Source: Alentia gelatinosa
Taxonomy: Eukaryota; Annelida; Polychaeta; Phyllodocida; Polynoidae
NCBI GenBank assembly: GCA_950022655.1
Contig: OX465587.1
Span: 25,299,716 to 25,363,715, forward strand
DNA length: 64,000 nucleotides
Direction of reading: 5' to 3'
Below the pieces are notes generated by a model, which was not told the origin of the DNA, did no database searches, and worked only from the letters and a program-made list of their open reading frames with translations. The position numbers were made by a program, and so were the translations under genes. Below, one piece after another: positions 45,730 through 57,886 of this stretch; within the stretch, counting starts at the first letter, position 1, and each line of letters begins with the position of its first letter.

Positions 45730-45960
45730 CTACTTTTGCAAATAGTTCTTTTCTCCTATGTAGCAGAGAAGCTTGTTTTTGCTATGTGACCAAGTAGCTG
45801 GTTTCTCCTGAGAGCCTTGTGTCTCCTCCATGACAGAGTTTCCCGTTTCTCCTGTGTGACCGAGTAGCTTGTTTCTACCATATGGCCGAGTAGCTTGTTT
45901 CTCCTTAGTGGTAGAATAGCTTGTTTCTGCTATGTATCCTAGAGAAAGGAGATGCTCCAT
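45730..45960 (+). repeat. ~30-bp minisatellite
   Basis: The phrase TAGCTTGTTTCTCC followed by TATGTGACCGAG recurs about seven times with period near 30 bp. Because the period is a multiple of three, a minus-strand frame of 76 codons stays open and shows a degenerate ten-residue repeat. No independent evidence of translation. Confidence 0.8.
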
Positions 45961-46314
45961 AGACTTCTCACCAAAAATGGTTCACTTAGGATGAATAAAG
46001 AAAAGATATAATGAATCAAACCTTGTCAGATTTCTTCCTGAGCAATCAGATTGACCTTCGATAGGAGATATTATTTCCTGAGGAAAATAGGCTGTAGTTT
46101 TGGAATAAGGCTTTTTCGTTGAGGTTTTACACTGTAGCAATGGCGATAACAAGAAAGAATAGAATACAGCAGTACAATCGAGCCTCAAAGTCGGGATCGG
46201 GAATCGATAGGACTAATAAATGAACCCTAGATATTGGAAATATCCCCTATCCGGATCGGTATCGAATTCACCTGAGAACCAAATCTGTCCCGGTATCGAA
46301 TCCACTGGTATTTG

Positions 46315-46355
46315 ATTCGATCACCACTAAAAGAACCCTGAGAAAGGTTGGAAAT
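46315..46355 (+). mobile_element. SINE core fragment
   Basis: GATTCGATCACCACTAAAAG then AACCCTGAGAAAGG matches the core/tail junction of the SINEs at 19,178-19,628 and 49,434-49,862. Only about 40 bp remain. Confidence 0.45.
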
Positions 46356-46359
46356 GACC

Positions 46360-48110
46360 TATAATTTACGTAAAAAGCAAACCAATGTAAGGGACCTCGA
46401 CTGGTGAAGAGCTTCCTCCCGCACGTTAGGGGCTCGGACACAGTGTTGCGGGCTTGTAGCAGTTCCACCCGTGGTTATTGACAATGAACAGGTTGTTCTG
46501 GCCGCCCCTGAAGCCCGCGGCAGTGACGAAGCACGGTTATACCTCTCCCGGTGCTGATAGTGGTAGTAACCGGGATTTCTGTTCCGCTGCCATATACAAC
46601 CAAGTCCCGGACAGGATTTATACCCCTCTGTGGACACTGGCGTGGCCTGGACTCTCTCTGCAGCCCGCCTTTTTTCTCACAAGTTGGGTCGAGGAGCAGG
46701 GCCTGGCGTCTGGCAGTCATGATGCGGATGAATAATGTCGTCTGCTCAGATATTGACGTCACTGCCAGCGGGCGGGGCCCTGTTGAAGGGTGGATGGAAG
46801 TAATTATCAATCAAGAATGTGTCTGAATTACTGCAGTATAAGTCTTCGTTAGGCGAGGATGGTTTTCCTCGCTTAATATTTCACGAGGGAACGTTGACTA
46901 TGACGCAGTAGCTATCGTTAGTGTGAAGGCGTGGATGTGCGATTCTAATATTGCCGAGTGAGGAACATTTATGAACTCGAGATTTCAAATTCGAAAAAAA
47001 TAATTTGATTTAGAAATATCAGATAATGAATCCATTATGACTACTGTATTTACATTTAACTTCAGGCTTAAATGTCTTTACGGTAGTATTCTGTTGTTGA
47101 AAAATTATGCATATTGAAATAAAATAATAAAATGTACATGTATTCAATGACTAAAGACTTTAGAAAATTACATTTAGATATCATTAAAGAACGTGTTATT
47201 GATGATATACATAGCAGTCGGGAATTCAGTTAAATAACTGTAAATAAACTTTAATTCCCAGTAAACGATTTTGGAACATAGATGTACCTCTGTCGGCAAC
47301 AAAGGTACAGTGCCTTCTCTAAGGCAAGGAATCCTGACGTAGTCGGCCGTTGTCGGGGAGTGTGCACCTCACCCCCCCTTGCAAAGATGTTCTTTTACCA
47401 CCGACAAATTGTCAGTCGACGTTCTTAAATCGCTTCAGACATGTTAATCAACATGTTGAGGAATTCTGTCTGCGACAACAGAACATTCGAAATAACCCAC
47501 GTGGCGTGGGCCAATATAGGCCCTAGATTAGTCGCCGGTAATTAGGAGGGTTCCACACGCAGTTACGTGGTGAGATGATTAGTGCCCCCAGCGACTGAGT
47601 TCACTAATGCTAATGACTAGGGGGAGTATTCCTGAATCGGAACACAGTCGGCCGAGTAGAACATCGCACTGTATCTCTGTTGCCAAGTGTAGACTGATTT
47701 GCATTCGTCGAGTCAGCCTGGAAGTAGGTGGCGCTACGAACCCGGTTTTTGACAAGGGAACGGCCATCTCGGAGAAGCAACTCCGCAATGCTAAGTCTAT
47801 GGGGCCGTTCAGACGTTATTTACACTACTAGCTAATATTTGAGGATGTTCAAAGTACTTCTGAGTCGCTTCTCTTTATAAAATCAATGTTCCCTGAAAAT
47901 TTCAGATCGAATGAGAATGTGATGGCCCCGATTTAGACGGTAGATGCGATATCAACAAATCGTCGAAACAACAGATTTTCTTCGAGTTGGCACATCTAAA
48001 TCATGTATGGGTAATGGGAATCATCTTATTTTGACTATTCCGTGTAACCATTACACATAAAAGAGTATATGACAGTTGTTTTTCACCATTTTATACTCTG
48101 ACAGCGGTTT
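46360..48110. other. Unannotated; 46,490-46,790 CpG-rich
   Basis: The CpG-rich part has no recognised core promoter. 47,290-47,690 contains weakly inverted GGCAACA...ACAGTGC words that may be a very old element. No supported exon. Confidence 0.35.
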
Positions 48111-48121
48111 GTGGTCACCAG

Positions 48122-48179
48122 CAAGATGGCGGACGTGTCCGTTGTTAAGGGAATTTGGAGGGGATTTTAAACCGGAAGT
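48122..48179 (+). promoter_or_regulatory. YY1-type start (CAAGATGGCGG) plus ETS site
   Basis: CAAGATGGCGGAC (48,122-48,134) is a perfect YY1-type motif, which in animal genes often overlaps the start codon. The ATG at 48,126 opens MADVSVVKGIWRG before a stop. ACCGGAAGT (48,171-48,179) is a perfect ETS core. This could be a housekeeping promoter with a very short first coding segment; the next exon was not found. Confidence 0.4.
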
Positions 48180-48361
48180 CGCCAGATGACTCGGAGAATA
48201 GGACTAACTCCCACCACCCCCTCTCTGGTATCCTGCTGTAATGGCTCTGTTTTGGTTGTCGCAAAGCGCATTTTGCCTGAGGCAAGCTCCACATAGATTT
48301 ATGATTTGGCGACTTATCATGCAGTACTCAATCAGTGCGCGCATTGGACTTTAAAGTACTT

Positions 48362-48663
48362 ATCATTATATACCTGTGGTCGAACATCTATGAAATACTA
48401 CTGGCTGCTACGGGTTCAGTATTAACAATGTTTGCACCCTCGGGCCGCAGTGAATGACCGCTAGCATGTAAGTGATTAAAAATGGCGTGTCTTTTTTATG
48501 ATTTTCAGGTATATAACGATAAGGAAACGCAGTAACTGAGCCCGTAGCGATAGTCGCTCGAGGTTTTCATCCTTGAAATACGGCCATTCATCCGCATTTC
48601 AGGGATGAAAGACCTGGAACGTCTATCGCTGCAGGCTCAGTTACTACATTTCCTCGTATTATG
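48362..48663 (+). mobile_element. Hairpin MITE family C, copy 2
   Basis: Matches 6,050-6,345 in order. Its 3' hairpin is better preserved: AGGAAACGCAGTAACTGAGCC pairs with GGCTCAGTTACTAC...TTTCCT over about 32 bp, with an inner TTTCATCC / GGATGAAA stem. Confidence 0.75.
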
Positions 48664-48699
48664 CAGATAGTGACAAGAAACATATATCAGAATGTAAAT

Positions 48700-49430
48700 C
48701 TCAGGTAAAACGTGTCGATGTCAAGACGAACCTGTCCACTCTCCAGACACGGGCGAAAGTGACGCCGAGTGTTATTCACTCTGCAATCCGAGTTTTAGTT
48801 GCTGGTCAGGCAGATATCCGTTTCACTTGTACATCTCCAGGAAATGGCGCCTCCGCTTGCAGATTGACCCGTGCTCCTGGGTGAGGCAGATACTCCTCGT
48901 TTCCAGATATCTGCACTCTCCAGGCGCAACATGCCCGGCATTCACCAAGCATAGCCTTACACAATAACGCCCAGGGCGCCATCTAGCGTGGCTTTAAGGA
49001 GCACAGCGTGGACGCGTCACTCGTTGCTCGCTGGTTACCAACCTTCAGATGGTGAACTCCCAATGGGTTGGTGCGACTTGCCAGGAACCAGCACCTTGTG
49101 GTGGTAAGGTGCATTGACGGCGCCCAGTGACGTGGGTAAAGGACCTGTGATGGTAAGAGGAGGGGCCGCTCTTTATATCGATCCCTAATGACTATACTTT
49201 GACGACGTCTACCTATGTAGAGGAGCCATTGTGGTGGATATAGGCTGGTGGGATATAGCTTAGCCGGGACCAGACAAAGCTCAGGAAGTGGATCGGAAGG
49301 GAGGAGATTTTTTATGGGAAGGCAAGATAAGAATAAGGAACAACATTATTATTGTAAAGAGGCTGCAGTGGGACCGTAGCCTGTTTAGCAAGTTAAACAC
49401 ATAGCTGTCTACATATCAGGGCGAGTCTTC
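48700..49430. other. Unannotated, GC-richer stretch
   Basis: No supported exon. Short self-complementary words around GGTGGTAAGGTGC (about 49,100) were not interpretable. Confidence 0.35.
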
Positions 49431-49433
49431 AAT

Positions 49434-49862
49434 AATGTAGATATAGCCTTGTGGAATAGAACAATCCTTTCTGGGTCTTTAGTCTGTTCCAGAGATCAAG
49501 GAGATACTAATGTTATAGAGTGTGTCTATCTACAAGGACCTCTGCACCCTTGAGATTAGTGTGACCATCACTGAGGTTGGTTTGTTTAATTTATTGTCCA
49601 GTCAACCATTGCTGGTCATTTCCAGACTTTCTCAAGGTTCTTTTACACCAAAACGGTGATGATCTAATCTATGTGATGAATTCAGGTTTAAATCTCACCC
49701 CTAAACATTTACCAACGTGAGACTTCTTTTACTCCCCACACCACATGGTCATGTTGTGAGAAGGATTGGTCTTTAAGAGAGCAGTAAATCTACCACTGTT
49801 GGGGGTGAAGGAGAAAATTGGCTGCAGTGGGACTCGAACCCGCTATGTCCCACCATCATTAA
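49434..49862 (-). mobile_element. tRNA-derived SINE, copy 2
   Basis: On the minus strand it begins CCTTAATGATGGTGGGACAT and then GGGTTCGAGTCCC (49,828-49,840), a perfect Pol III B box. The core (GTGGTAGATTTAC, AAGTCTCACGTTGG, TAAATCTGAA-type words, GATTAGATCATCACC), the AAACAAACC-type segment and the terminal ACAAGGCTATATCTACAT module all follow, as in 19,178-19,628. The A box is missing, so the copy is 5'-truncated. Confidence 0.8.
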
Positions 49863-51360
49863 GGTCGGGGTGTACACATACATATGTACATTGAACTTAA
49901 TTCAGCAATATTCACTCAAATATGTGACTCATGATAACACTCACATATATGTGAGTGTCACTAATCATATACAGAACAGGCAATTTCATCGTTAAGGAAA
50001 ATCACAACAGCTTTTTATCTCCAAAGAACATTAATTTCATATTCTTCCCCTCATATTCTTGATAATATGTAGGGGAGATGAACTATAGCTCTCCCCGGCT
50101 ATAATAAACCGTCTCCCGGCTGGTTTATGCTGGTAGGAGAACTATTCTCGGGCGGCGGGCAGTTTTCAGTCCGCTTCCGTATCGTCCGGGGATTAATCCC
50201 ATTTTAGTCTGGGCCCCATAAAAACAGGGACCGGGTGAAGCAAAGTGACATTGGCACCGTCACACAGGCACCAGAACAAAAGGAACCGACTGCAGACGGG
50301 CGTCTAGCCCAGAGGCCAGGCTATATAAGCGTAAAACATCTAAAGGTCATACTGTTAAGGGGAGCATTCTGGTAAAGAATGTTCTCTTATATCCCTTGTT
50401 GAGCCTTCACCATCTAGAATTCTTTTCCCCAGGAAGGCTACAGGAAAAGAGCTTCTTATGAATGGCCATAGAGAAAGGATGGTTTATTTCCTTAATTCAT
50501 TTATTTGTTTTGTTTTGTGTGACAGATTATGGAAGCTTTCCACTTTTGTGAAGTGAAGAGCTGTGTCGAGAAATAATTTCAATAAAAAGAAAGGATATAT
50601 CTGGATCATATGCGTTTTTCTTTGGAAAGTTATTATGAAACTACATGATATATAAATGCTATTAAGGTTGTTTTAAATTGTGTTGCTTTGACTTTCAGCT
50701 TTACATCCAAGATATATTTAAGACACTGGCTTAATTAAGGCAAGTATCCGAATTATCCAAACGAAGCTACTCCACTGAATGAAACCTTAGGTCGGTTTCG
50801 GAAGCCCCCTGCCGCTAATCAAGCAGTCCTCGATTAGCAGTCTGACACAAATTAGCAAGAAGGAACGGGAAGTCTAGCCTTTCACTGCCCGGAACAGCTT
50901 AGCCACTCTACCCCGACCCTCAATGCATTGAGTCGCAGATGAGCTACTCATAAGGTGGCCTAAGCCAGCTAGACTATTCCATGGCCAATCCCCCTGACCA
51001 ATGCGGTGACCGAAGGACTCCCCGCCACGAGGACCGGGCATGTATATGGGAACAGTGTTGTAGATAGGATCACCCACTTACTGTGAGCCTTTTGATGAAT
51101 GGATCTTTCATATGCCACAGGCAGCTACACAATATACTCGCCCTTCCAAAGATACCTCTCTAGGCGATGGTACAGCCCAGTAGCATAGAAAGACCATATG
51201 TTTTGTGTATGTGTTGGGACTGGGGTGCATTCCAACGAAAACATTAAACGTACTAGAGAAATTATGCCTTCCAAATAGGATGTACATACCATATTAGAAT
51301 TACCTGACAAAATGCACGTTCCCAAATCTAGAAGGCTGCTTCCAAACTACGACTTCCCAA
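49863..51360. other. Mostly unannotated stretch containing a TATA box
   Basis: Apart from the TATA-type site listed separately and loose inverted CTCCCCGGCT words near 50,095-50,130, no gene was recognised. Confidence 0.35.
50321..50330 (+). promoter_or_regulatory. TATA box candidate
   Basis: CTATATAAGC lies directly downstream of a GC-rich patch (GGGCGTCTAGCCCAGAGGCC), the usual layout of a TATA core promoter; a start site would be expected near 50,350. No coding exon follows that I can support. Confidence 0.3.
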
Positions 51361-51362
51361 AT

Positions 51363-51475
51363 AATGTATACTCTCAACAATGGGCTTTTGCTGAACCATA
51401 TATATATATTTTTATTATTGTTTAGAGTATACATTGTCTTATTTGTTGAGAGTATACATTGTCTTATATATATTC
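51363..51475. repeat. Inverted repeat plus tandem duplication
   Basis: AATGTATACTCTCAACAA (about 51,363) is inverted at TTGTTGAGAGTATACATT (about 51,438). The right arm is duplicated (AGAGTATACATTGTCTTAT twice). Confidence 0.65.
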
Positions 51476-53631
51476 CAGATACAGTAATGAGTGGCGTAAC
51501 CAACATCTCCCAAGTAATCTGATTCTTTCTACTTACCGTCCATACGGAGGTAATACTGTCTGGCAACACTGCTTGAGAACTATTTGCCAAGCCAAGTTGT
51601 GGTCAGTGTCCACACCCAATCCGTCATCGTTAGGCGGGGCCAGTGCTCGGAGAGTGACTTTGGGTGGTATGGCACGCACGAGGAGCTCAGTAAGTGGGTG
51701 AGAAGCAGCTCGTTACGCGGCAGAGTAGCTCCAAGCATCTCCCAGCAGAGTCTCTTGTTAGTCCGGCTAATCTCTGTATTTATGCTCAGGGTACGAGTTC
51801 AGGGCAAGTAGCAATTGCAACATGATAACCATCCAATCTGATTCGGTGTGTGGTCAGCTGGTAAAACTAAGATGACAGTGATTGGTATTAGAGGCACTTA
51901 GTCATTGAATGAGTGAAAGTTCGTAGGGGAGTAGTGAGCTGGGATTTGGATAGATTTAGCTAGTTCTTACAAAAAGAAGATGAAAAGGGATCAACCAAGG
52001 TAAATGGTGGTTTTTATTTTTTTCGTTGCGTCGGTGTTTACCAGAAACTCCATAGTTGGAAAAAAATGTTCGTGGTCGCAAAGCGGTGGGATAAAGACGT
52101 GCAACATTTAGAATCTGGTATTATGAATATCATAAAATAGCTCTGTAAATTTCATCGGGGGGGGCACCAAATCAATGGTAAATGTTATGTTCAACTAGGC
52201 AATTATTCGGTTTCCTTTAGTTTCCCCATTTTCATAATGTTACAATCAGTAGATTTGAATAGCTTACAGCCCCTCCTCTGTTATCTAGGCTTAATAACTA
52301 TACTGGAATCATGTATTCCACTCCTTAACTGCCATTTACGATGTATTTCTCAACGACCACCAGAGGGACTGGGTGGAAGAACGGCTACGCCGAGCCCAGA
52401 CATTTTCTTATTGTAAATGAATGTCCTAATAAAAATGATAAAAAAAAAATTACTCCGAAATAGTTCACTGGTTGGTGCAGCTGTATATTTCAATTTACTG
52501 TTTCGTAGTTTTGGTATTATACATTGACAAAGAGCAACATCCATGACCTGTCAATCAACAAACTATGCATTATAGGAAATCAGAAGCCGATGCCTTCAGT
52601 AGTTTGTAAGGCTTAGAGCTTTGGTTTCTACTATATAGAATTCTTGTGAGATCTGTCCATTGGAGGCTGGGTTTTATGAATGGTTTGTATGGATGAATAA
52701 TCACTTGTCATGGAGAGAAAAAGATGCCGCGCCAGAATTGCCCACATTGGACGGACGCAAATCCCTTCCTTTAACAGAACTGCGGAGGCGGTGATAAAAT
52801 CTCTAAGAAATGGCCTGAAAAAAAGCCGGAGACTGGCTGTCTCATCTGATGAATTCAGTCTGTGGAGAAAGACTATTAACTATCGGTTGAAAAAGATCTA
52901 TTCTTGGAGAGGGAGCATGGGGAAGGCTGACTGTAACCTCGTTTTTCTCTCGACACCATGCAGACTACATTGAGAAACTCAGAACTGAGATTAATGTTTT
53001 TTTATAATGAGCTCCACGACAAGCATCCTTTTGGTGTGGCTAACGAGTCATGCTGCACATGGAGCTTATGACATTTTCATATCGATAGAAAAATACATTA
53101 TGTATATGCTTTCTTAAGGGTATAATTAAAGAGTAATACATAAAATTATATGCATGCATACGAAGGTTTTAATATCGTATTCATATACTTAGATATTCTT
53201 TATTGATTTAGTATTACCCAATAATCTCGTTGGAACAACTTTAAGGACTTTATGAATAACAAAAGAGTAATTCTAGCATGTTTGCTACACTCTACAGTAT
53301 AGATTGTGGAAGCTCTATAAAGGCAGTGACTGATTAGATTCATTGCTAATTAAGAAGGCCAGTTCTTTGCTAATTAATCTTCAAGGTGTAACCAGCCATA
53401 CATTCTATTGATCACCCTTACTTAGGTCCGGGAGGAAAATCATACATGATTGAGGACTAGAACAATTATTGAAGACGCAATACGAACAATTTACCAGAAT
53501 ATTAACTTGCAGCCAAGCAAGTATTTTATCCAGTTGAGAATAGCATTTATAAAGGGCATGTATCACGTCTACAACGGTCTGACAGATAAGGCTCACCCCT
53601 GTGATAAACCATGGGAGGGGTGTCCGTCGTC

Positions 53632-53645
53632 GTCCCCATAGCAAC
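53632..53645 (+). promoter_or_regulatory. Isolated X-box-like site
   Basis: GTCCCCATAGCAAC fits the RFX consensus, followed 6 bp later by a second AGCAAC half-site and then GTATAAGAG. A minus-strand frame of 137 codons overlaps, but has no recognised motif. A ciliary-type promoter is possible but unsupported by a gene call. Confidence 0.3.
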
Positions 53646-54026
53646 GAGCTAGCAACGACAGTATAAGAGTGACCGGGTACAGCGCTGGAACCATGCTTTT
53701 TCGACTCTAGTAAGGAAGAGCTCCATTGGTGCAGAACGTAGAAGTAGGAATGGGTTTTAGCAAACGGAACACTGCACTCCACGCTCGGAATCCTCACAGT
53801 GGCTAGTCGTGCAATCACTTTGGAGTGGTAGCATAATCTATGTTTCTATATTCTCTGTCTGGGAAAACCACAGATAAGGAGTCCGAGATCAAGGCAGGAA
53901 TTACAGAGAAAGATCTCTCTAAATAGTGTAGGTCATGTTGGTTTCTGATTTTGTGACGTGTTACGCTATAAGAATAGCGATGGTCATTTCATGTTGTGAT
54001 TTATTTTACGAGGTGAAGTGGGTTGA

Positions 54027-54254
54027 TAATCCCGGAGGCACAGTAAGCGAGAAACGCAACGATTTCCAGAATCGCCAACACAAAATGGCGTGTATGTGTG
54101 AGAAATTATTTCATAGGAATATCTCCCAACGATTATTTAGTATCTCAGAAGCAATTATCAGGTAAAATATGAAATAATGGCTCACATAGACGCCATTTTG
54201 TGTTGGTGATTCTGGAAATCGTTGTGTTTCTAGCTTGGTGTGTCTCCGGCTTCA
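54027..54254. mobile_element. MITE family E, copy 2
   Basis: Inverted arms GGAGGCACAGTAAGCGAGAA...CGATTTCCAGAATCGCC and AACACAAAATGGCGTGTATG pair with the right side (GCCATTTTGTGTTGG...TCTGGAAATCGTTG). The centre is AT-rich and has an inner TTATTTCATA / TATGAAATAA pair. Confidence 0.8.
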
Positions 54255-54439
54255 GCAATAGAAAGTGCCAGAGCGAACTGCCGGGCAACTAAGGAGATAT
54301 TGTTGTCAATAACTGATTGATGGTGGTTTCAAGACCCAGAGAGCTGTGAGAGTGGGTTTGTAGGGTCCATTTCACAAATCCACCAGCCATGCTATTACAC
54401 AGGTAAAGGCCACCACAGACACAGCTTGTCATAGATCGA

Positions 54440-54813
54440 GGAGGTGTTTTATAATTAGGAACGATACTGGCTGAGCGATTACGACTAGGGTAACCTCAGA
54501 CGATAGTGACCACAGTCGGAGTGTCGATGCGTTTTTTAAATGCGGTTCTGAGAATTCCATGACATTTTTTGCCGTTTTTATCGTTTACTTTTTGTTATCT
54601 TAACGGAAGACATAGTTAAGAAGAACCGAACCCACCTAGAGAAACGAACCTATATAAAAGGTGAAACTTGTGGCCTTTTCCTCGATATCTTACTTCCTGA
54701 TCGTCTTGTAGGACTGTCCTCCAGAAGGACGGATCACTTTAGGATAACGAGAATGCAACAATGACTACAATCAGATCAATTCTTTTGTCATTCTTGGTTT
54801 TAAAAAGACCTCT
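54440..54813 (+). mobile_element. MITE family F, copy 1
   Basis: Termini GGAGGTGTTTTATAATTAGG and inverted CTTGGTTTTAAAAAGACCTC. The interior aligns block by block with the reverse complement of 57,380-57,741 (ACGATACTGGCTGAGCGATT, GACGATAGTGAC, GGACGGATCACTTTAGG). ORF-free. Confidence 0.75.
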
Positions 54814-55190
54814 GGTTTCAGAGGAGATAAAGCCTTTGATCTACACCTGACCGACTTAATGTCACCTTATCGAGAATGTGATTTGGCCCAATCTGTTACG
54901 GTCGGATTTTTATATAAGCCCTATAGTGATGAAGCAAATTCAAAATTCAAAATTCAAGGACACCTCTTACACAAAACATCTCACTTCTTTTGGGGATCCT
55001 CTAGGCTGTCAGCCATGGCCCCCAGTCAAGTCAAATTGAAGTAGCTGTTAGTTGCTAAGATACGTCAAATATCACCAAATCTTGATAGTTCCTTTTTTTA
55101 CACTTTAGTTTTAGCAATTTTGTGTCCTAAGTGTATAATATTTTCGAAATTGCTAGGCTATTGCACTGTAATGTTTCTGTGACCCTGGTT

Positions 55191-55288
55191 CAAGGTCAAG
55201 GTCACCATTACCAAGGTCAAATAACAAAATCTGACTAAAATGGGTTTATTTATGCTTGAGTAAATTACCATGACACTACCATGGCAAC
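55191..55288 (+). promoter_or_regulatory. AGGTCA half-site cluster followed by X-box-like site
   Basis: TTCAAGGTCAAGGTCACC (about 55,189-55,206) and CCAAGGTCAAATA (about 55,211) contain three nuclear-receptor-type AGGTCA half-sites. ACTACCATGGCAAC (55,275-55,288) and ATTACCATGACAC just before it resemble the X-box palindromes of the 32-38.8 kb element. This may be a relic of a related CpG-poor repeat. Confidence 0.4.
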
Positions 55289-55599
55289 ATTATTATAGAA
55301 CATGCAGGTTAGATAATTCCAACAGCTGAATTTATAAAGTGAGAAGTAGCAGCTGATTTATGTATTGTAATTGACATATTCATCAGGAGAACATCAGTAT
55401 ATATACATATATGGAGATGGAGTAAGAACAATAATCTAGAATGCCACAGTAGTTTCATGTACATATACAAATTGTATGTTTCAGAAAGACTTTAGCCAAT
55501 TGAACAAAAGCCCTGGCGTCACATAGATTCAATTTGGTTGTGATGGGACCCTGTTGAGTCGGCAGAAAACACCACCAGTCGACCAGGCAGCATCCCCAC

Positions 55600-56440
55600 C
55601 AAAACCTAGATTCAGAGGCGCTGATTCCCCGCGGGTGGGGGTTAATTATGTGTACACTGTGCACCTGCGCCTCTGTGTTTCTGTATCTCCAGCACTGATA
55701 GACTGCGCAGATGTGTAATCAGTGACCCTCTCATCCTGTTCTCCCTACCGCCTCTCTCTTACCCCGCCAGTCTAAAAAGTTTTGAGGCGACCACAGGAAG
55801 AAAATCGATCTTCGTTTCTTTCTTTAGTCTATCTTCTTCAGCTGTCTGTGTTACGATCGCGGCCAAGACGCATCCCAATAGAAACCATCAGCAAAAAGGA
55901 GGAAAGCGGATCGAAGTTCAACTCGACCGCAGTCGAATTATAACCGCGAACACAACGCAGAAAGGGGAGAGGGAAGGTCGAGGGGGAGAAAACCAATAAA
56001 GAACAATGCGATTTGCCTCGGCGGTCATTTCCAGGGAGGTAACTGGGCCTAGGACCCATTTGTCGGAGGCCATTGATCCCTATTCCCCAAACAACTGAGC
56101 CTGAGGTCATGTAGGTCGGCACTGATCCACTCGCGGGAGGCGCTCGCTTATCAGTCCTCCAGGGGCCTAGGGGTGAGCGTGCGCTGTGGTCAGTGTGTAC
56201 AGTGGACATAGGTCAGCCCCTTACAGTACGTGTCTGCAGGGGCCACCAGGGTCATCACTCTCTGTAGCTCCCCGGCGCCTGGAGACCTGGGGTGATCCCG
56301 CTGTGTTATCCTATTCCAGTATGGCCTTGTATGATTGTCCGCCGACTGACTGATGCCAGCCTGGATCTCTGTGTGCCTGTATTGCCAGGGTGTGCGTCTC
56401 ATCGCTTGTCTGTATTCCATGATTTGCACTAATCGGTATA
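55600..56440. other. GC-richer stretch, no supported gene
   Basis: Open frames on the minus strand (for example 55,838-56,209) lack motifs or splice evidence. Confidence 0.3.
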
Positions 56441-56547
56441 GTTTATATAAATCTAACACTATTCTGATAGGTATTCCTAGTCGCGAGTAACGAAAACTCT
56501 AGGTGAACATATATATATATACTCGTACTGGAATAGCTGCATTGGAA

Positions 56548-56548
<1 letters not shown>

Positions 56549-56630
<82 letters not shown>
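56549..56630 (+). repeat. (TA)41 microsatellite
   Basis: 82 bp of uninterrupted TA, with a shorter TA run 30 bp upstream (about 56,508-56,521). Confidence 0.98.
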
Positions 56631-56631
<1 letters not shown>

Positions 56632-57379
56632 GGCTTTTTTTGTTGATGTTTATATTTAGAATTGAGGGTTTGCTAGTGTAGAACCCTGTTTTCAAGAGGT
56701 TCCAGGAGGCACCATTAGTAAGTAACGACCAATTCTGGCATAGTGCGCAAATAATTATACAGATTCACATGTGTAGACATGTACGTATGAAACTAATATA
56801 TCTATCGTAAAGTCTGAAATTTACTTAACCTACTAGCTCCTCTCAGGATATTATCTGTAAATATGTCTTGCAGATGTCATTGACATGAAACACTGTTTTC
56901 ATCGTCGGGCGAACCTGTAGTCAGTAAGTACTCCAGGTAACCCTGTTTTCACTTTGGCAGTGAATATTGTTGAGAAGCGGATCCAGAGGAAGTGAGGGAG
57001 TTGTTCAAAGGGCCCAATACCCGCTCACACACATTTCTCCTTGGCCAACCATTGAGAGAATATACCCTCAAGTTCATCGCGTTCCTCTCTCTTTACAGTG
57101 CAGACTGTCATGACTTATGGCTAGGTATTCTTGCCTTGCCTTCGTTTCTGTGTGTGGTGAACCGTTTACTATATTGTTTGATGAAACCCGGTTGGCCATG
57201 TAAGTAAATGGAGGTCGAGGTTATACTTGATGCATCTCCTGGTTGTTGACGCTATTGTATTTTCCATGCCTTTGTGGCTACAAGGGGGCTTAAGTAGGGA
57301 GTCCTGAGTGAATGGGGGTGGTGACTGAATTTATATCGTCCTAACGATACCGCTAGACGATCTGTGGTATCTGGTCCAG

Positions 57380-57741
57380 GGAGGTGTTTTTAAAACTAAG
57401 AATCATAAAAGAATTGATTTACTTGTTACCTAAAGTGATCCGTCTTTACGAAGGACAGTCCCACAAGTCGATCAGGAAAATATCGTTATTTTGATATTTT
57501 TTTCTTTTTTAAAAAGTCACAAGTTTTACCTCTTCAGGTCCGTTACTAGATGGGTTCGATCCTCCATAACAAAATGTTTACCAAGGAAAAAGTTAACGAC
57601 AAAAACATCAAAAGATTACATGGAATTCTGAGGACCACGTTAAAAAACGGACCAACACTCCGATCGTAGTCACTATCGTCCTAGGTTAGTCTTAATCACA
57701 ATCGTTCAGCCAATATCGTTCTTAATAATGAAAACACCTCC
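57380..57741 (-). mobile_element. MITE family F, copy 2
   Basis: Termini GGAGGTGTTTTTAAAACTAAG and TTAATAATGAAAACACCTCC. The interior is the reverse complement of 54,440-54,813 with diverged AT-rich middle. The two copies are complete and in opposite orientation 2.6 kb apart. Confidence 0.75.
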
Positions 57742-57838
57742 TTGGTTCCCCTGGCTTCTAGTGACACTTACACCGAATAAGCTACACATATCTGACTGCA
57801 TCTTGGTCTAGTTCGTTCTGACTTAGTTCTCGTGTTGG

Positions 57839-57886
57839 TGACGTCACGTTGTCATGGTGAGGAGCAGGCAGGTCGCTATTTATAAA
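57839..57886 (+). promoter_or_regulatory. CRE plus TATA promoter candidate
   Basis: TGACGTCA (57,839-57,846) is a perfect CRE; TATTTATAAA (57,877-57,886) is TATA-like; GC- and CpG-rich sequence follows to 58,020. A start near 57,910 would be expected. The frame at 57,955-58,221 has no recognised domain. Confidence 0.35.

Noticed and set aside
50880..50980. tRNA-like A box on the minus strand (TGGCTAAGCTG)
   Set aside because: No B box or paired acceptor stem found.
53405..53818. 137-codon minus-strand frame
   Set aside because: No motif, no clear splice sites, and residue composition typical of chance frames.
54720..54760. GGATCACTT resembling the 3' end of small-subunit rRNA
   Set aside because: It lies inside a MITE present twice; no flanking rRNA sequence.
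56477..56695. Open frame through the TA repeat
   Set aside because: Simply alternating Ile-Tyr from (TA)n.
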